From: Solirubrobacterales bacterium
GTDB taxonomy: Bacteria > Actinomycetota > Thermoleophilia > Solirubrobacterales > 70-9
DNA length: 64,000 nt
Direction: 5' to 3'
Assembly (NCBI GenBank): GCA_017304845.1
Contig: JAFKLL010000011.1
Location: forward strand, 1-64,000
Positions within the stretch are counted from its first letter, which is position 1, and every line of letters begins with the position of its first letter. The notes beneath the pieces are model-generated. The model saw only the letters and a program-made list of their open reading frames with translations. It made no database searches and had not been told where the DNA came from. Below, piece after piece: positions 1-8,333 of the stretch. The translations under genes were made by a program, and so were the position numbers.

Positions 1-711
1 CGCGGCCAGGAAGATGACCGTGGTCGTGTTGTCCCAGCTGGTCTCACCGGCCTTGGTGAAGCCGTAGACCAGGGAGACCAGGCCGGCGGTGCCGAGCAGG
101 GCGCCACTGAAGTCGATGCTTCCGGTCTTCTGGACCTTGCTCTCGCTGACCACGCGATAGGTGGCGAAGGCGGCGATCACCGCGACGGGGGTGTTGACGA
201 GCAGGCACCAGCGCCAGTTGAGGAGCTCGGTGAGGATGCCGCCGAGCAGCAGGCCGACCGCGGCGCCACCGGCCGAGATCGCACCAAAGACGGCGAACGC
301 CTTGGACCGTTCCTCCGGGTCGTGGAAGGTGGTGGTCAGGATGGCCAGGCCGGCCGGGGCGAGCATCGCTCCGAACAGGCCCTGCAGGGCGCGAGCCCCG
401 AAGAGCACCTCGCCCGAGTTCGCGATTCCGCCCAGGGCGGAGGCGAGGGCGAAGCCGATCATGCCGAGCATGAACGTGCGTTTGCGCCCCCAGTAGTCGG
501 CGATACGGCCTCCGAGGAGGAGGAAACCGCCGAAGGTGAGGGCGTAGGCGGTGATCACCCACTGGCGATCGGCATCGGAGATGCCCAGCGCGGTCTGGAG
601 GCTGGGCAGCGCGATGTTGACGATGGTCGCATCGAGGACGACCATCATCTGGGCGCCGGCGATGACGGCAAGAACGAGCCAGCGGCGCGGGTCGGGTTCA
701 GGCAGGGACAA
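1..711 (-). CDS. DHA2-type MFS efflux transporter (N-terminal part, runs off left edge)
   Basis: Proton-driven drug efflux pump of the 14-TM DHA2 (EmrB/QacA) family in the cytoplasmic membrane. I read it from the minus strand: it starts TTG with AAGGAG seven bases upstream (719-724). The protein opens SLPEPDPRRWLVLAVIAGAQ, then has MVVLDATIVNIALPSLQ, the classic TM1 motif D of DHA2 pumps, and GGRIADYWGRKR, the loop 2-3 motif A with its Arg/Lys. Motif C-like GLLLGGILTELLNWRW follows further on. About 237 residues are visible, roughly half the family length. No regulator gene is adjacent within the window. A near-palindrome at 802-821 could be an operator. Substrate cannot be told from sequence. 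Confidence 0.9.
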   Translation of the reverse strand, partial: MSLPEPDPRRWLVLAVIAGAQMMVVLDATIVNIALPSLQTALGISDADRQWVITAYALTFGGFLLLGGRIADYWGRKRTFMLGMIGFALASALGGIANSGEVLFGARALQGLFGAMLAPAGLAILTTTFHDPEERSKAFAVFGAISAGGAAVGLLLGGILTELLNWRWCLLVNTPVAVIAAFATYRVVSESKVQKTGSIDFSGALLGTAGLVSLVYGFTKAGETSWDNTTTVIFLAA

Positions 712-801
712 AACGGAACTCCTTGGATCGGGAAGTGCAGAAGCGGCGGCCGGCGGTGACGGCCGCCGCCTCCCGAAGCAGCCCCGTCTCATCGTCATCG
801 A

Positions 802-821
802 CCTACTTCAAAAAGTATAGG
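802..821. promoter_or_regulatory. Near-palindrome upstream of the efflux gene
   Basis: CCTACTT-caaa-AAGTATAGG: the arms match except for an inserted TA in the right arm. It lies in the 135-bp gap before the efflux gene and also contains TATACT on the minus strand, a good -10 box for that gene. Efflux pumps of this type are usually controlled by a TetR, MarR or PadR repressor, so this is a candidate operator overlapping the promoter. Inference only. Confidence 0.3.
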
Positions 822-837
822 AAAACGCCTCCCGGCG
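822..837 (-). terminator. Weak intrinsic terminator after the SDR gene
   Basis: On the minus strand CGCC-GGGA-GGCG is followed directly by TTTT, ten bases past the stop of the short-chain dehydrogenase. The stem is only four pairs, so the call is tentative. Confidence 0.35.
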
Positions 838-846
838 AAGTGATCC

Positions 847-1617
847 CTACTTCGGAGCCATTCGCAGCGCTCCGTCGAGGCGGATGACCTCGCCGTTCAG
901 CATCACGTTGTCGACGATGTGGAGGGCCAGGGCGCCGAATTCGTCGGGCACGCCGAGGCGCGAGGGGAACGGGATCGTCTCGCCGAGGGCTTTGCGGGCC
1001 GGTTCCGGCAGCAGGGCCAGGAGCGGGGTGTCGAACAGGCCCGGGGCGATCGTCATGACCCGGACGCCGTGGCGGGAGAGATCGCGCGCCGCGGGCAGGG
1101 TGAGGCCGACGACTCCGCCCTTCGACGCGGCGTAGGCGGTCTGGCCGATCTGGCCGTCGTAGGCGGCGATCGAGGCGGTGTTGATGCAGACGCCGCGCTG
1201 GCCCTGCTCGTCCGGCTCGTTGCCGACCATCGACTCGGCGGCCAGGCGCAGCACGTTGATGGTCCCGATCAGGTTGATGTTGATCGCCCACTTGTAGCCC
1301 TCGAGCGGGGCGGCGCCGTCCTTCTGGACGATCCGACCGGCCGCGCCGACCCCGGCGCAGTTGACGCAGATCCTCAGCCCGCCGCTGGTGCCGCCGGCAC
1401 CGGGGCCGGCCGCCTCGGCGATCGCCTCGCGGACCGACTCCTCGTCGGTCACGTCGGCCTTGACGAAGGTGCCGCCGAGCTCGCCGACCAGCTCGATCCC
1501 CTTCTCCTCGTTCAGGTCGGCGACCACCACGCGGTGGCCCGCCTCGACCAGCCGGCGGGCGGTGGCCTCACCGAGACCAGAGGCTCCTCCAAATACGATC
1601 GCGCTTTCGGGCTTCAT
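847..1617 (-). CDS. Short-chain dehydrogenase, 3-hydroxyacyl-CoA dehydrogenase type II (HSD17B10-like)
   Basis: NAD-dependent oxidation of a 3-hydroxyacyl-CoA (beta-oxidation or 2-methyl-3-hydroxybutyryl-CoA in isoleucine breakdown). 256 residues, normal SDR length. The nucleotide site is [13 protein letters not shown] near residue 10, and the Asp in [11 protein letters not shown] favours NAD over NADP. The active site is NTAS plus YAASK, followed by the typical type II tail [14 protein letters not shown] and [11 protein letters not shown] start at the ATG at 1617 ([11 protein letters not shown]), preceded by GAGGAG, rather than at an upstream in-frame ATG that would add a non-SDR leader. It is divergent from the acyl-CoA dehydrogenase with 40 bp between starts, which fits a shared acyl-CoA degradation unit. 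Exact substrate is inferred. Confidence 0.88.
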   Translation of the reverse strand: MKPESAIVFGGASGLGEATARRLVEAGHRVVVADLNEEKGIELVGELGGTFVKADVTDEESVREAIAEAAGPGAGGTSGGLRICVNCAGVGAAGRIVQKDGAAPLEGYKWAININLIGTINVLRLAAESMVGNEPDEQGQRGVCINTASIAAYDGQIGQTAYAASKGGVVGLTLPAARDLSRHGVRVMTIAPGLFDTPLLALLPEPARKALGETIPFPSRLGVPDEFGALALHIVDNVMLNGEVIRLDGALRMAPK

Positions 1618-1644
1618 CTGTGCTGCTCCTCGTTGTCGTTGCCG

Positions 1645-1657
1645 TAGAGTGCGGCGC
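1645..1657 (+). promoter_or_regulatory. Leaderless-type -10 box for the acyl-CoA dehydrogenase
   Basis: TAGAGT (1645-1650) is followed by seven bases and then the ATG at 1658. No Shine-Dalgarno sequence is seen. This spacing puts the transcript start at or next to the A of ATG. Confidence 0.6.
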
Positions 1658-2806
1658 ATGGACCGAGCCATCTTCGAACCCGAACATCAGGACTTCCGCG
1701 ACAGCGTGCGCCGTTTCGTCGCCGATGAGATCATGCCGAACTTCGAGCAGTGGGAGGCCGACGGCATCGTCCCCCGCGAGCTCTTCCAGAAGGCGGGCGA
1801 GAAGAACATGCTCGCGATGTCGGTCGACGAGGAGTTCGGCGGGCTCGGCCTGAAGGACTTCCGCTTCAACCAGGTGATCATCGAGGAGGGCGGCTACGCG
1901 GGCGCGACCGGCCCGATCCTCGGCCTCACCCTCCACAACGACGTCTGCCTGCCCTACTTCGAGGAGTACTGCAACGAGGAGCAGAAGGAACGCTGGATGC
2001 CCGGCATCGTCGACGGCTCGCTGATCACCGCGGTCGCGATGACCGAGCCCGGGATCGGCTCGGACCTGGCCGGCATGGGCACCAAGGCGATCAAGGACGG
2101 CGACCGCTACATCGTCGACGGCTCCAAGACCTTCATCACCAACGGCATCAACGCCGACCTGATCATCACCGCGGTGAAGACCGACCCCAAGGAGAAGCAC
2201 CGCGGCATGTCGCTGATGATCATCGAGCGCGGCATGGACGGCTTCGAGCGGGGCCGGAACCTCGAGAAGGTCGGCATGCACAGCCAGGACACCGCCGAGC
2301 TCTTCTTCAACGAGGTCGCGGTTCCGGTCGAGAACCTGCTCGGCAACGAGGGCGAAGGCTTCAAGTACCTGGTCAACAACCTCGCCCAGGAGCGGATGTC
2401 GATCACGGTCGCCGCGGTCGCCGCCGCCCAGGCCGCGCTCAACTGGACGCTCGACTACGTCAAGGAGCGCTACGCCTTCGGCACCCCGATCGGCTCCTTC
2501 CAGAACTCCCGCTTCCAGATGGCCGAGATCAAGACCGAGGTCGACATCGCCACCTCCTACGTCGACCAGTGCGTACAGGCGCTCAACGCCGGCACGCTGA
2601 CCGTCGAGGACGCGGCGGCCGCCAAGTGGTGGACGACCGAGATGGCCGACCGGGTGATCGACAAGTGCGTCCAGCTCCATGGTGGCTACGGCTACATGCT
2701 CGAGTACCCGATCGCCCGCGCCTACGCGGACAACCGCGTCACCCGGATCTACGGCGGCACGACCGAGATCATGAAGGAGATCGTCGGCCGCTCGATGGGC
2801 CTCTAG
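1658..2806 (+). CDS. Acyl-CoA dehydrogenase, long-chain (LCAD-like) active-site type
   Basis: FAD enzyme that makes the 2,3-double bond in acyl-CoA, the first step of beta-oxidation. 382 residues, full length. Seen: [10 protein letters not shown] in the middle domain, the FAD-dimer segment [20 protein letters not shown], and the C-terminal [16 protein letters not shown] and [13 protein letters not shown]. The usual MCAD-type catalytic Glu in YEGT is Gly here (YGGT). A Glu is present instead in LAQERMS (Glu245), the position used by LCAD and isovaleryl-CoA dehydrogenase. That predicts a longer-chain or branched substrate. The start is the ATG at 1658 with a leaderless-type promoter. Divergent partner: the SDR gene. 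Confidence 0.92.
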   Translation: MDRAIFEPEHQDFRDSVRRFVADEIMPNFEQWEADGIVPRELFQKAGEKNMLAMSVDEEFGGLGLKDFRFNQVIIEEGGYAGATGPILGLTLHNDVCLPYFEEYCNEEQKERWMPGIVDGSLITAVAMTEPGIGSDLAGMGTKAIKDGDRYIVDGSKTFITNGINADLIITAVKTDPKEKHRGMSLMIIERGMDGFERGRNLEKVGMHSQDTAELFFNEVAVPVENLLGNEGEGFKYLVNNLAQERMSITVAAVAAAQAALNWTLDYVKERYAFGTPIGSFQNSRFQMAEIKTEVDIATSYVDQCVQALNAGTLTVEDAAAAKWWTTEMADRVIDKCVQLHGGYGYMLEYPIARAYADNRVTRIYGGTTEIMKEIVGRSMGL

Positions 2807-2820
2807 GCCCGGCTTCCAGT

Positions 2821-2869
2821 CGCGAGATGCAGGTTGGGTGCGCCATGTGGCGCCGATCTGCATCTCGCG
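2821..2869. terminator. Large hairpin between converging acyl-CoA dehydrogenase and sdhB
   Basis: CGCGAGATGCAG (2821-2832) pairs perfectly with CTGCATCTCGCG (2858-2869). Inside the loop GCGCCA and TGGCGC pair again around TG. It lies in the 81-bp gap of a convergent pair, so it can stop transcripts from both sides. There is no clear T-run. Confidence 0.65.
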
Positions 2870-2887
2870 CCGACCGGGTGGGACGGG

Positions 2888-3661
2888 TTACTGCGTGGTC
2901 ATTGCCCGGTCGGGCTTCGGCTTCTTGCTCATCTTGGCCTTGCGGTACTCGCGGTTGAGCATGCCGATCACGTCGATCGAGATCTCCTGGGGACAGACTC
3001 GGGAGCACTCGCCGTAGTTGGTGCAGCCGCCGAAGCCTTCCTGGTCCATCTGCTCGACCATGCCGATCACGCGGGACTCGCGCTCCGGCTGGCCCTGGGG
3101 AAGGATGTTCAGGTGGGTGACCTTGGCGCCGGTGAAGAGCATCGCCGCGCCGTTCGGGCAGGCCGCCACGCAGGCGCCACAGCCGATGCAGATCGCCGCG
3201 TCCATGGCCCGCTCCTGGATCTCGGGGGAGACCGGCATGGAGTTCGGCTCGGGCTGCGGGCCGGTCGTGGTCGAGATGTATCCGCCGGCCTGGATCACCC
3301 GGTCGAGGGCGCCACGATCGACCGCGAGGTCGCGGATCACCGGGAAGGTGTTGGCCCGGAACGGCTCGACCTTGATGGTCTGGCCGTCGATGAAGTCCCG
3401 CATGTAGGTCTGGCAGGACGTGACCTGCTGGGGACCGTGCGGGGTGCCGTCGATGACCAGCGAGCAGGCTCCGCAGATGCCCTCGCGGCAGTCCGAGTCG
3501 AAGGCGATGGTGCGCTTCTTCTCGTGGCTGAGCCGCTCGTTGAGCTGATCCAGCATCTCCAGGAAGGAGGCGTCCGGGTTGATGCCGTCGACCTTGAAGG
3601 TCTCGAAGCGACCCTCCTCGGAATCCTCGAACTGACGCCAGATCTCAAGGGTGAATTTCAC
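2888..3661 (-). CDS. sdhB: Succinate dehydrogenase iron-sulfur subunit
   Basis: Electron-transfer subunit of complex II, passing electrons from the FAD of SdhA to quinone. 257 residues. The [2Fe-2S] ligands are in [15 protein letters not shown]. The [4Fe-4S]/[3Fe-4S] ligands are in [15 protein letters not shown] and in the later [12 protein letters not shown]. It starts GTG at 3661, overlapping the sdhA stop as GTGA, so translation is coupled. It is the last gene of sdhC-sdhA-sdhB. The N-terminus is slightly long for the family but consistent with the actinobacterial non-classical type. Confidence 0.95.
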   Translation of the reverse strand: MKFTLEIWRQFEDSEEGRFETFKVDGINPDASFLEMLDQLNERLSHEKKRTIAFDSDCREGICGACSLVIDGTPHGPQQVTSCQTYMRDFIDGQTIKVEPFRANTFPVIRDLAVDRGALDRVIQAGGYISTTTGPQPEPNSMPVSPEIQERAMDAAICIGCGACVAACPNGAAMLFTGAKVTHLNILPQGQPERESRVIGMVEQMDQEGFGGCTNYGECSRVCPQEISIDVIGMLNREYRKAKMSKKPKPDRAMTTQ

Positions 3662-5565
3662 TTGTAGCTCCTCGTCGCCAGCTTGACTTCGTTGTAGGTG
3701 AGGCCTTCGTCATGGGGCACCGGGCTCTCGCCACCGTACTCCCAGGCCGTGACCTTGGCGAAGTGATCGTCGTCGCGGAGCGCCTCGCCGTCCTCGGTCT
3801 GATGCTCCTCGCGGAAGTGGCCGCCGCAGGACTCCTCGCGGCGCCGCGCGTCCTGGATCATCAGCTCGGCCAGCTCGAAGAAGTCGGAGACCCGGTTCGC
3901 GTACTCGAGGCTCTGGTTGAACTCCTCGTCGCCCGGATCGACCCGCAGGTCGGACCAGAACTCGCCCTTGATCCGCCGCACTTCGGTCAGCGCCTCGTCG
4001 AGGCCTTCGGCGGTGCGGGACATGCCGCACTTGTCGAGCATCACGTGGCCCATCTCGCGGTGGAAGGCCTGCGCCGAGGTGGAGCCGCCGACGTCCATCA
4101 GCTCCTGGATGTGACCGCGGACGTCATTCTCGACCTGGTCGAATGCGCTGTCGCTGGTGCTGACCGGATCGTGGTTCTTGGCCAGGTGGTTGGTGACCGT
4201 ATGCGGGGCGATGAAGTAGCCGTCGGCCAGGCACTGCATCAGCGCGCTGGCGCCGAGGCGGTTCGCGCCGTGATCGGAGAAGTTCGCCTCGCCGATCGCG
4301 AACAGGCCCGGGATGGTGGTCTGGAGCTCGTAGTCGACCCAGAGCCCGCCCATCGCGTAGTGAGGGGCCGGGTAGATCATCATCGGCGTCTCGTACGGAT
4401 CGTCGCCGGTGATCCGGTGGTACATCTCGAAGAGGTTGCCGTACTTGCGCTCGATCGCGTCCTTGCCCTGGTCAGCGATCGCGTCGCGGAAGTCGAGGAA
4501 GACGCCGCGGCCGGTGCCGCCGACCCCGAGCCCGTCGTCGCAGACCACCTTGGCGGCCCGGGACGCGATGTCACGCGGCGCCAGGTTGCCGAAAGCCGGG
4601 TAGCGCTCCTCCAGGTAGTAGTAGCGCTCCGCGTCGGGGATCTCGGCCGGGGGCCGATCGTCGCCGCCCTTGCGCGGGACCCAGATCCGGCCGTCGTTGC
4701 GGAGCGACTCGCTCATCAGGGTCAGCTTCGACTGGTACTCGCCGGTCTGCGGGATGCAGGTCGGGTGGATCTGCGTGTAACAGGGGTTCGCGAAGTAGGC
4801 GCCGCGCTTGTGGGCCCGCCAGGTGGCGGTCACGTTCGAGCCCATCGCGTTGGTCGAGAGGTAGTAGACGTTGGTGTAGCCGCCCGAGGCGAGCACGACC
4901 GCGTCGGCGGCGTGGCGCTCGATCTCGCCGGTGATCAGGTTGCGGACGATGACCCCTCGGGCCTCGCCGTCGATCACCACGACGTCCTGCATCTCGTGGC
5001 GGTTGTAGACCGTGACGTTGCCGGCCGCGACCTGGTGCTCGAGGGCCGAGTAGGCGCCGAGCAGCAGCTGCTGGCCGGTCTGACCGCGGGTGTAGAAGGT
5101 GCGCTGGACGAGCACGCCGCCGAACGAACGGGTGGCGAGCGAGCCGCCGTACTCGCGGTTGAAGGGCACGCCCTGGGCGACCGCCTGGTCGATGATGTTG
5201 GCCGAGAGCTCGGCCAGGCGCCAGACGTTGGCCTCGCGGGAACGGAAGTCGCCGCCCTTGATCGTGTCGTAGAAGAGGCGGTGGATCGAGTCGCCCTCGT
5301 TCGCGTAGTCCTTGGCCGCGTTGATGCCGCCCTGGGCGGCGATCGAGTGGGCGCGACGCGGCGTGTCCTGGAAGCAGAAGCTCTTGACCTTGAAGCCCTG
5401 GGCGCCGAGGCTGGCCGCGGCCGAGGAGCCGGCCAGGCCGGTGCCGATCACGATCACGTTCTTGCCGGCGCGGTTGCGGGGGCCGACCAGCGAGTGCTGA
5501 TCGAGCCAGGTCCGCCACTTGCTGTCGATCGGGCCGTCGGGGATATTCGGATCGAGCAGGGTCAT
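3658..5565 (-). CDS. sdhA: Succinate dehydrogenase flavoprotein subunit
   Basis: Oxidises succinate to fumarate with covalently bound FAD; complex II, cytoplasmic face of the membrane. 635 residues. The N-terminal Rossmann motif is [20 protein letters not shown]. The FAD-linking His lies in [13 protein letters not shown]. Substrate-domain motifs include MAGLW-like [10 protein letters not shown] and [19 protein letters not shown] start at the ATG at 5565 ([12 protein letters not shown]), which overlaps the sdhC stop as ATGA; an in-frame extension further upstream would run into sdhC. The family resembles the Bacillus/Corynebacterium-type SdhA paired with a single-chain cytochrome b. Confidence 0.96.
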   Translation of the reverse strand: MTLLDPNIPDGPIDSKWRTWLDQHSLVGPRNRAGKNVIVIGTGLAGSSAAASLGAQGFKVKSFCFQDTPRRAHSIAAQGGINAAKDYANEGDSIHRLFYDTIKGGDFRSREANVWRLAELSANIIDQAVAQGVPFNREYGGSLATRSFGGVLVQRTFYTRGQTGQQLLLGAYSALEHQVAAGNVTVYNRHEMQDVVVIDGEARGVIVRNLITGEIERHAADAVVLASGGYTNVYYLSTNAMGSNVTATWRAHKRGAYFANPCYTQIHPTCIPQTGEYQSKLTLMSESLRNDGRIWVPRKGGDDRPPAEIPDAERYYYLEERYPAFGNLAPRDIASRAAKVVCDDGLGVGGTGRGVFLDFRDAIADQGKDAIERKYGNLFEMYHRITGDDPYETPMMIYPAPHYAMGGLWVDYELQTTIPGLFAIGEANFSDHGANRLGASALMQCLADGYFIAPHTVTNHLAKNHDPVSTSDSAFDQVENDVRGHIQELMDVGGSTSAQAFHREMGHVMLDKCGMSRTAEGLDEALTEVRRIKGEFWSDLRVDPGDEEFNQSLEYANRVSDFFELAELMIQDARRREESCGGHFREEHQTEDGEALRDDDHFAKVTAWEYGGESPVPHDEGLTYNEVKLATRSYK

Positions 5566-6290
5566 GCGAACACTCCTGAGAGGGCGGTGACGACGGCCTC
5601 GGTGCGGGGCGGGTCGAGCACGTCGGTGAAGAAGAGGATCGGCACCGAGGCGAAGCCGAGCACGATCACCAGGACCAGCGCGGTGGCGCCGTGGCGGAGC
5701 TTGGCGTTGCGGCTCGGGCTGTCGAGGCCGAGGGTCTGGAGCAGGCTCCAGGCGCCGTGCCTGAGGTGCATGCCGACCAGGATCAGGGCCGCCAGGTAGA
5801 TGACGACGAAGTACCACTTCTGGAAGGCGTAGTAGAGGTTGGCGTAGACGTCGCCGTGCTCTAGCGGGGTGATGTCGATGGTCAGCGTCGTGAACTGGAG
5901 GATGTGGAAGACGATGAAGGCCAGCAGCAGGCTGCCGGTCCCGAGCATCGCGATCGACTCGATGCTGCGGCCGATCCGGCGGGCCGGGAAGTCGGCCGGA
6001 CGAGCCTCCCGGTTGCGCTTGACCAGCTGGGCGATCCCGGTGATGTGGACGACCAGCGCCGAGAGCAGGAGAACCCGGACCGCCCAGAGCACGAAGGCGT
6101 GCGGGAGGAGGGGCTCACCGAAGTCCCGCAGCCAGTGCGAGTACCAGTCGACTCGGGGTTGGTCCCCTCCGGGACCGAAGGCCGAGTTCAGATTCCCCAG
6201 CATGTGGAGGATCAGATAGCCGATGAGGATCGCGCCGGTGATGGCGACGATCTGCTTCTTGCCAATGGTGGATCGCCAGTACTCGATCAC
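5562..6290 (-). CDS. sdhC: Succinate dehydrogenase cytochrome b subunit (single-chain type B)
   Basis: Membrane anchor and heme/quinone subunit of complex II. 242 residues with about five hydrophobic segments (near residues 14-32, 65-85, 110-130, 155-175, 205-225). Candidate heme ligands are the His residues in [22 protein letters not shown] and VGMHLRHG. There is no separate sdhD, as expected for the fused type found in actinobacteria and Bacillus. It starts GTG at 6290 and is the first gene of the operon. A TAAACT box on the minus strand (6331-6336) is a possible -10. An iron-box-like site lies at 6373-6386. Confidence 0.92.
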   Translation of the reverse strand: MIEYWRSTIGKKQIVAITGAILIGYLILHMLGNLNSAFGPGGDQPRVDWYSHWLRDFGEPLLPHAFVLWAVRVLLLSALVVHITGIAQLVKRNREARPADFPARRIGRSIESIAMLGTGSLLLAFIVFHILQFTTLTIDITPLEHGDVYANLYYAFQKWYFVVIYLAALILVGMHLRHGAWSLLQTLGLDSPSRNAKLRHGATALVLVIVLGFASVPILFFTDVLDPPRTEAVVTALSGVFA

Positions 6291-6372
6291 GCGTTGATTC
6301 CTGACGGGACGGACGTGCTCACGAGCGTCGAGTTTATTCCTCGGCGGTCCCCGATGACGCTCCGTATCTGGC

Positions 6373-6386
6373 TTTGGTGAGCCTAA
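6373..6386. promoter_or_regulatory. DtxR/IdeR iron-box-like site upstream of sdhCAB
   Basis: TTTGGTGAGCCTAA matches 12 of 14 positions of the core half of the DtxR/IdeR consensus (TTAGGTTAGCCTAA). It lies 83 bp upstream of the sdhC start, above the candidate -10. SDH is iron-rich, and iron control of sdh is known in other actinobacteria. Binding is an inference. Confidence 0.35.
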
Positions 6387-6398
6387 TCCACAAAGACG

Positions 6399-6413
6399 AA
6401 GCCCGAAAAGGGC
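6399..6413 (-). terminator. Small hairpin after the 82-residue gene
   Basis: On the minus strand GCCC-TTTTC-GGGC directly follows the stop codon and runs into a T-rich stretch (TTCGTCTTTG). The stem is only four pairs. Confidence 0.3.
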
Positions 6414-6662
6414 CTACTTCCGAGCGGTGATGCGGTCCAGCTCGACCTCGACTCCCTCGTCGGTGTCCTCCAGGACGACGTAGGCGAGGGGCGGGCCGCC
6501 GAAGAAGGTGGCGTTCTCGCCGTCGCCGACGAAGACGGCAGGGCGCTGGCCGCCTCCCTGGGTGTGGACCCAGACCTTCTCGCCCTTCTCGAAGCCGACG
6601 AAGTCGGGCACGTCGGGCTCGTCGGATTCCGGGCGGGGATGGCCGTGCTTGTGCTTGCTCAT
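6414..6662 (-). CDS. Small conserved hypothetical protein, 82 residues
   Basis: I do not recognise a named family. The N-terminus is charged and His/Pro-rich (MSKHKHGHPRPESDEPDVPD), followed by a compact beta-type domain with FEKGEKVWVHTQGG, AVFVGDGENATFFGG and a VELDRI end. FEKGEKVWV resembles the first strand of small SH3-like barrels (compare KOW/Tudor-type cores), but that is a guess. There is no signal peptide or membrane segment, so it should be cytosolic. It lies between sdhC and the SGNH lipoprotein on the same strand, and has its own leaderless-type promoter at 6663-6674. Confidence 0.7.
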   Translation of the reverse strand: MSKHKHGHPRPESDEPDVPDFVGFEKGEKVWVHTQGGGQRPAVFVGDGENATFFGGPPLAYVVLEDTDEGVEVELDRITARK

Positions 6663-6674
6663 GGCCGAAATCTA
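6663..6674 (-). promoter_or_regulatory. Leaderless-type -10 box
   Basis: On the minus strand TAGATT, six bases, then the ATG of the 82-residue gene. No ribosome binding site is present. Confidence 0.6.
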
Positions 6675-6682
6675 CCCCGGTC

Positions 6683-7552
6683 CTACGGACCCGTGGCCGG
6701 GAAATCCCCGATCCGCCGCCCGAGCAGCCCCGCGAGGGTCACCGCGTAGGTGGCGCTCAGGTGGGCGGTATCGCGGTAGACGACCATCCCGTCCCGCGAG
6801 GCGGGGCAGAGACCGCCCCGGCAGACCACGTCCTCGAGGTCGATCAACTTGACGCCGTCGACCCCCCGGGCGGCGACCAGGTCGAAGCCGGGCGGGTTCT
6901 TGCGGAAGGGCTCGAAGTCGCATTCGGTCAGCGCCTCCGGATGTTCGAGCAGGCAGTCTGGAGGACGGCGCTTGGAGCGGGGCAGGTCGCGGAGGACCAC
7001 TACCTCTCCGGAACCGTCTCGGGTCAGCCGCCGCATGTGACGCAGGGTCGCGGCGAAGGCGTCCCGCAGGATCGGCTCGCTGGCGGCGCGATCGGGCCCC
7101 GCGCCCTTGCCGAGGGCGTAGCCGTCGCCGGTGTCGGTCGCCATCAGGATCAGGCCCGGCCGCTCCTTGCCGATGCGGCGGATCGCGGCCTGCCGCCAGG
7201 CGTCACAGGCCGGTTGGAACTCGATCTCGGCCACCAGGCAATCGCCTCGGAACATGGTCACGAGGCGCCAGCCCCGCGTCTCGGCCAGGCGGATCAGGGG
7301 CGGCGCGTACTGCATCGCATGCGAATCGCCCCAGAGGACCGCGGTCCGGTCCGAGGCGGGATCGCCGTAGACGCAGGCCCAGGCCTCCGTGTACGGGCCG
7401 CCGGAGCGGCAGCCGTCGAGGATCACCGGGCCCTTGTCCAGCCAGGCGGTCGCGGGGTCGGGGACGAGATCGTCGGCGGTCGGGGTGTCGGCTCCCCCAC
7501 CGCAGCCGGCCAACAGGACGAGCGCGGCCAATGCGATTGCGGCCAGCTTCAC
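6683..7552 (-). CDS. SGNH-domain lipoprotein (OafA/AT3 C-terminal-like)
   Basis: Exported, probably membrane-tethered esterase or acyltransferase domain. 289 residues. The N-terminus VKLAAIALAALVLLAGC is a lipoprotein signal with lipobox LAGC (Cys17). The catalytic Ser is in VLWGDSHAMQYAP and the Asp/His pair in YRDTAHLSATYA. This is the SGNH fold that usually sits behind an acyltransferase-3 membrane domain in OafA-type polysaccharide acetylases; here it stands alone without the AT3 domain. The start GTG at 7552 gives a clean signal peptide; upstream in-frame sequence overlaps the promoter region of the divergent esterase and has no nearby start codon. No clear ribosome binding site. Likely acts on a cell-surface glycan. 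Confidence 0.8.
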   Translation of the reverse strand: MKLAAIALAALVLLAGCGGGADTPTADDLVPDPATAWLDKGPVILDGCRSGGPYTEAWACVYGDPASDRTAVLWGDSHAMQYAPPLIRLAETRGWRLVTMFRGDCLVAEIEFQPACDAWRQAAIRRIGKERPGLILMATDTGDGYALGKGAGPDRAASEPILRDAFAATLRHMRRLTRDGSGEVVVLRDLPRSKRRPPDCLLEHPEALTECDFEPFRKNPPGFDLVAARGVDGVKLIDLEDVVCRGGLCPASRDGMVVYRDTAHLSATYAVTLAGLLGRRIGDFPATGP

Positions 7553-7618
7553 GATGGGACAAACCCAATCAGTTGCCGCCGGTTTCGGTTGCCCGCCGAC
7601 CTGGGACCGTGGGTGGCC

Positions 7619-7630
7619 TAGAGTTGAGAC
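7619..7630 (+). promoter_or_regulatory. Leaderless-type -10 box ending at an ATC codon
   Basis: TAGAGT (7619-7624), six bases, then ATC at 7631. The geometry is the same as for the ATG/GTG leaderless genes of this window, but the codon at the predicted transcript start is ATC. Confidence 0.4.
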
Positions 7631-8260
7631 ATCGCTGACCTCGGCTTCACACATGTATTCGAACCGGGCGATCCGACCCGGACCCTGCTGCTGCTCCACG
7701 GCACCGGCGGGGACGAGAACGACCTGGTCCCGCTGGGTCGACAGCTCGCGCCCGGAGCGGGTCTGCTGAGCCCGCGCGGCAAGGTGCTCGAGAACGGCAT
7801 GCCGCGGTTCTTCCGCCGGCTCGCGGTGGGTCAGCTGGACATCCCGGACCTGGAGGCGCGGACCGACGAGCTGGCCGAGTTCATCGCCGCCGCGGCCGAC
7901 GAGTACGGGTTCGAACCGGGCGGCGTGATCGGGCTCGGCCTCTCGAACGGGGCCAACATCGCGGCCAGCCTGCTGTTCCGCCGTCCCGGCGCCCTGGCGG
8001 GAGCCGTCCTGCTGCGCCCGATGCTGCCCTACGCCCCGCCGGCCGACCTCGACCTGGCCGGGGCTCCGGTGCTGGTCGCCTCCGGCGGTCGCGACCAGTT
8101 CGTCCCGGCCGAGGAGAGCCAGGCACTGGTCCGCGAGCTGGAGGGCCACGGCGCCCGGGTCGAGTTCCGTTTCGACCCCGCCGCCGGGCACGGGCTCGGC
8201 CAGGAAGACCTCCAGACCACCTACAACTGGCTGGCCGCCCTGCCCGGGGCGGCCAAGTAA
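7631..8260 (+). CDS. Phospholipase/carboxylesterase-family alpha/beta hydrolase, non-canonical start
   Basis: Cytosolic serine esterase of the Abhydrolase_2 group. The conserved N-terminal part [20 protein letters not shown] (oxyanion strand) lies upstream of the first canonical in-frame start (GTG at 7784), and an in-frame stop sits at 7625. No ATG, GTG or TTG exists between 7628 and 7783 in this frame. I therefore place the start at ATC 7631, directly after a leaderless-type -10 box, giving 209 residues, which is the family length. Catalytic residues: Ser in [12 protein letters not shown], Asp in GGRDQFVP, His in [10 protein letters not shown]. The alternatives are a sequencing or frameshift error near 7625, or a truncated and inactive product from 7784. 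Divergent from the SGNH gene. Confidence 0.72.
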   Translation: MADLGFTHVFEPGDPTRTLLLLHGTGGDENDLVPLGRQLAPGAGLLSPRGKVLENGMPRFFRRLAVGQLDIPDLEARTDELAEFIAAAADEYGFEPGGVIGLGLSNGANIAASLLFRRPGALAGAVLLRPMLPYAPPADLDLAGAPVLVASGGRDQFVPAEESQALVRELEGHGARVEFRFDPAAGHGLGQEDLQTTYNWLAALPGAAK

Positions 8261-8333
8261 ACCCCACAATTTCGATCAGGTTTGGCTAGATTTACTCGGA
8301 CCTGAACAGCGCCACGAGAACCACAGGAGAGCA

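Noticed and set aside
8261..8333. SAM riboswitch before metY-metX-metW
   Set aside because: The leader is only about 70 bases and has no nested stems of SAM-riboswitch type.
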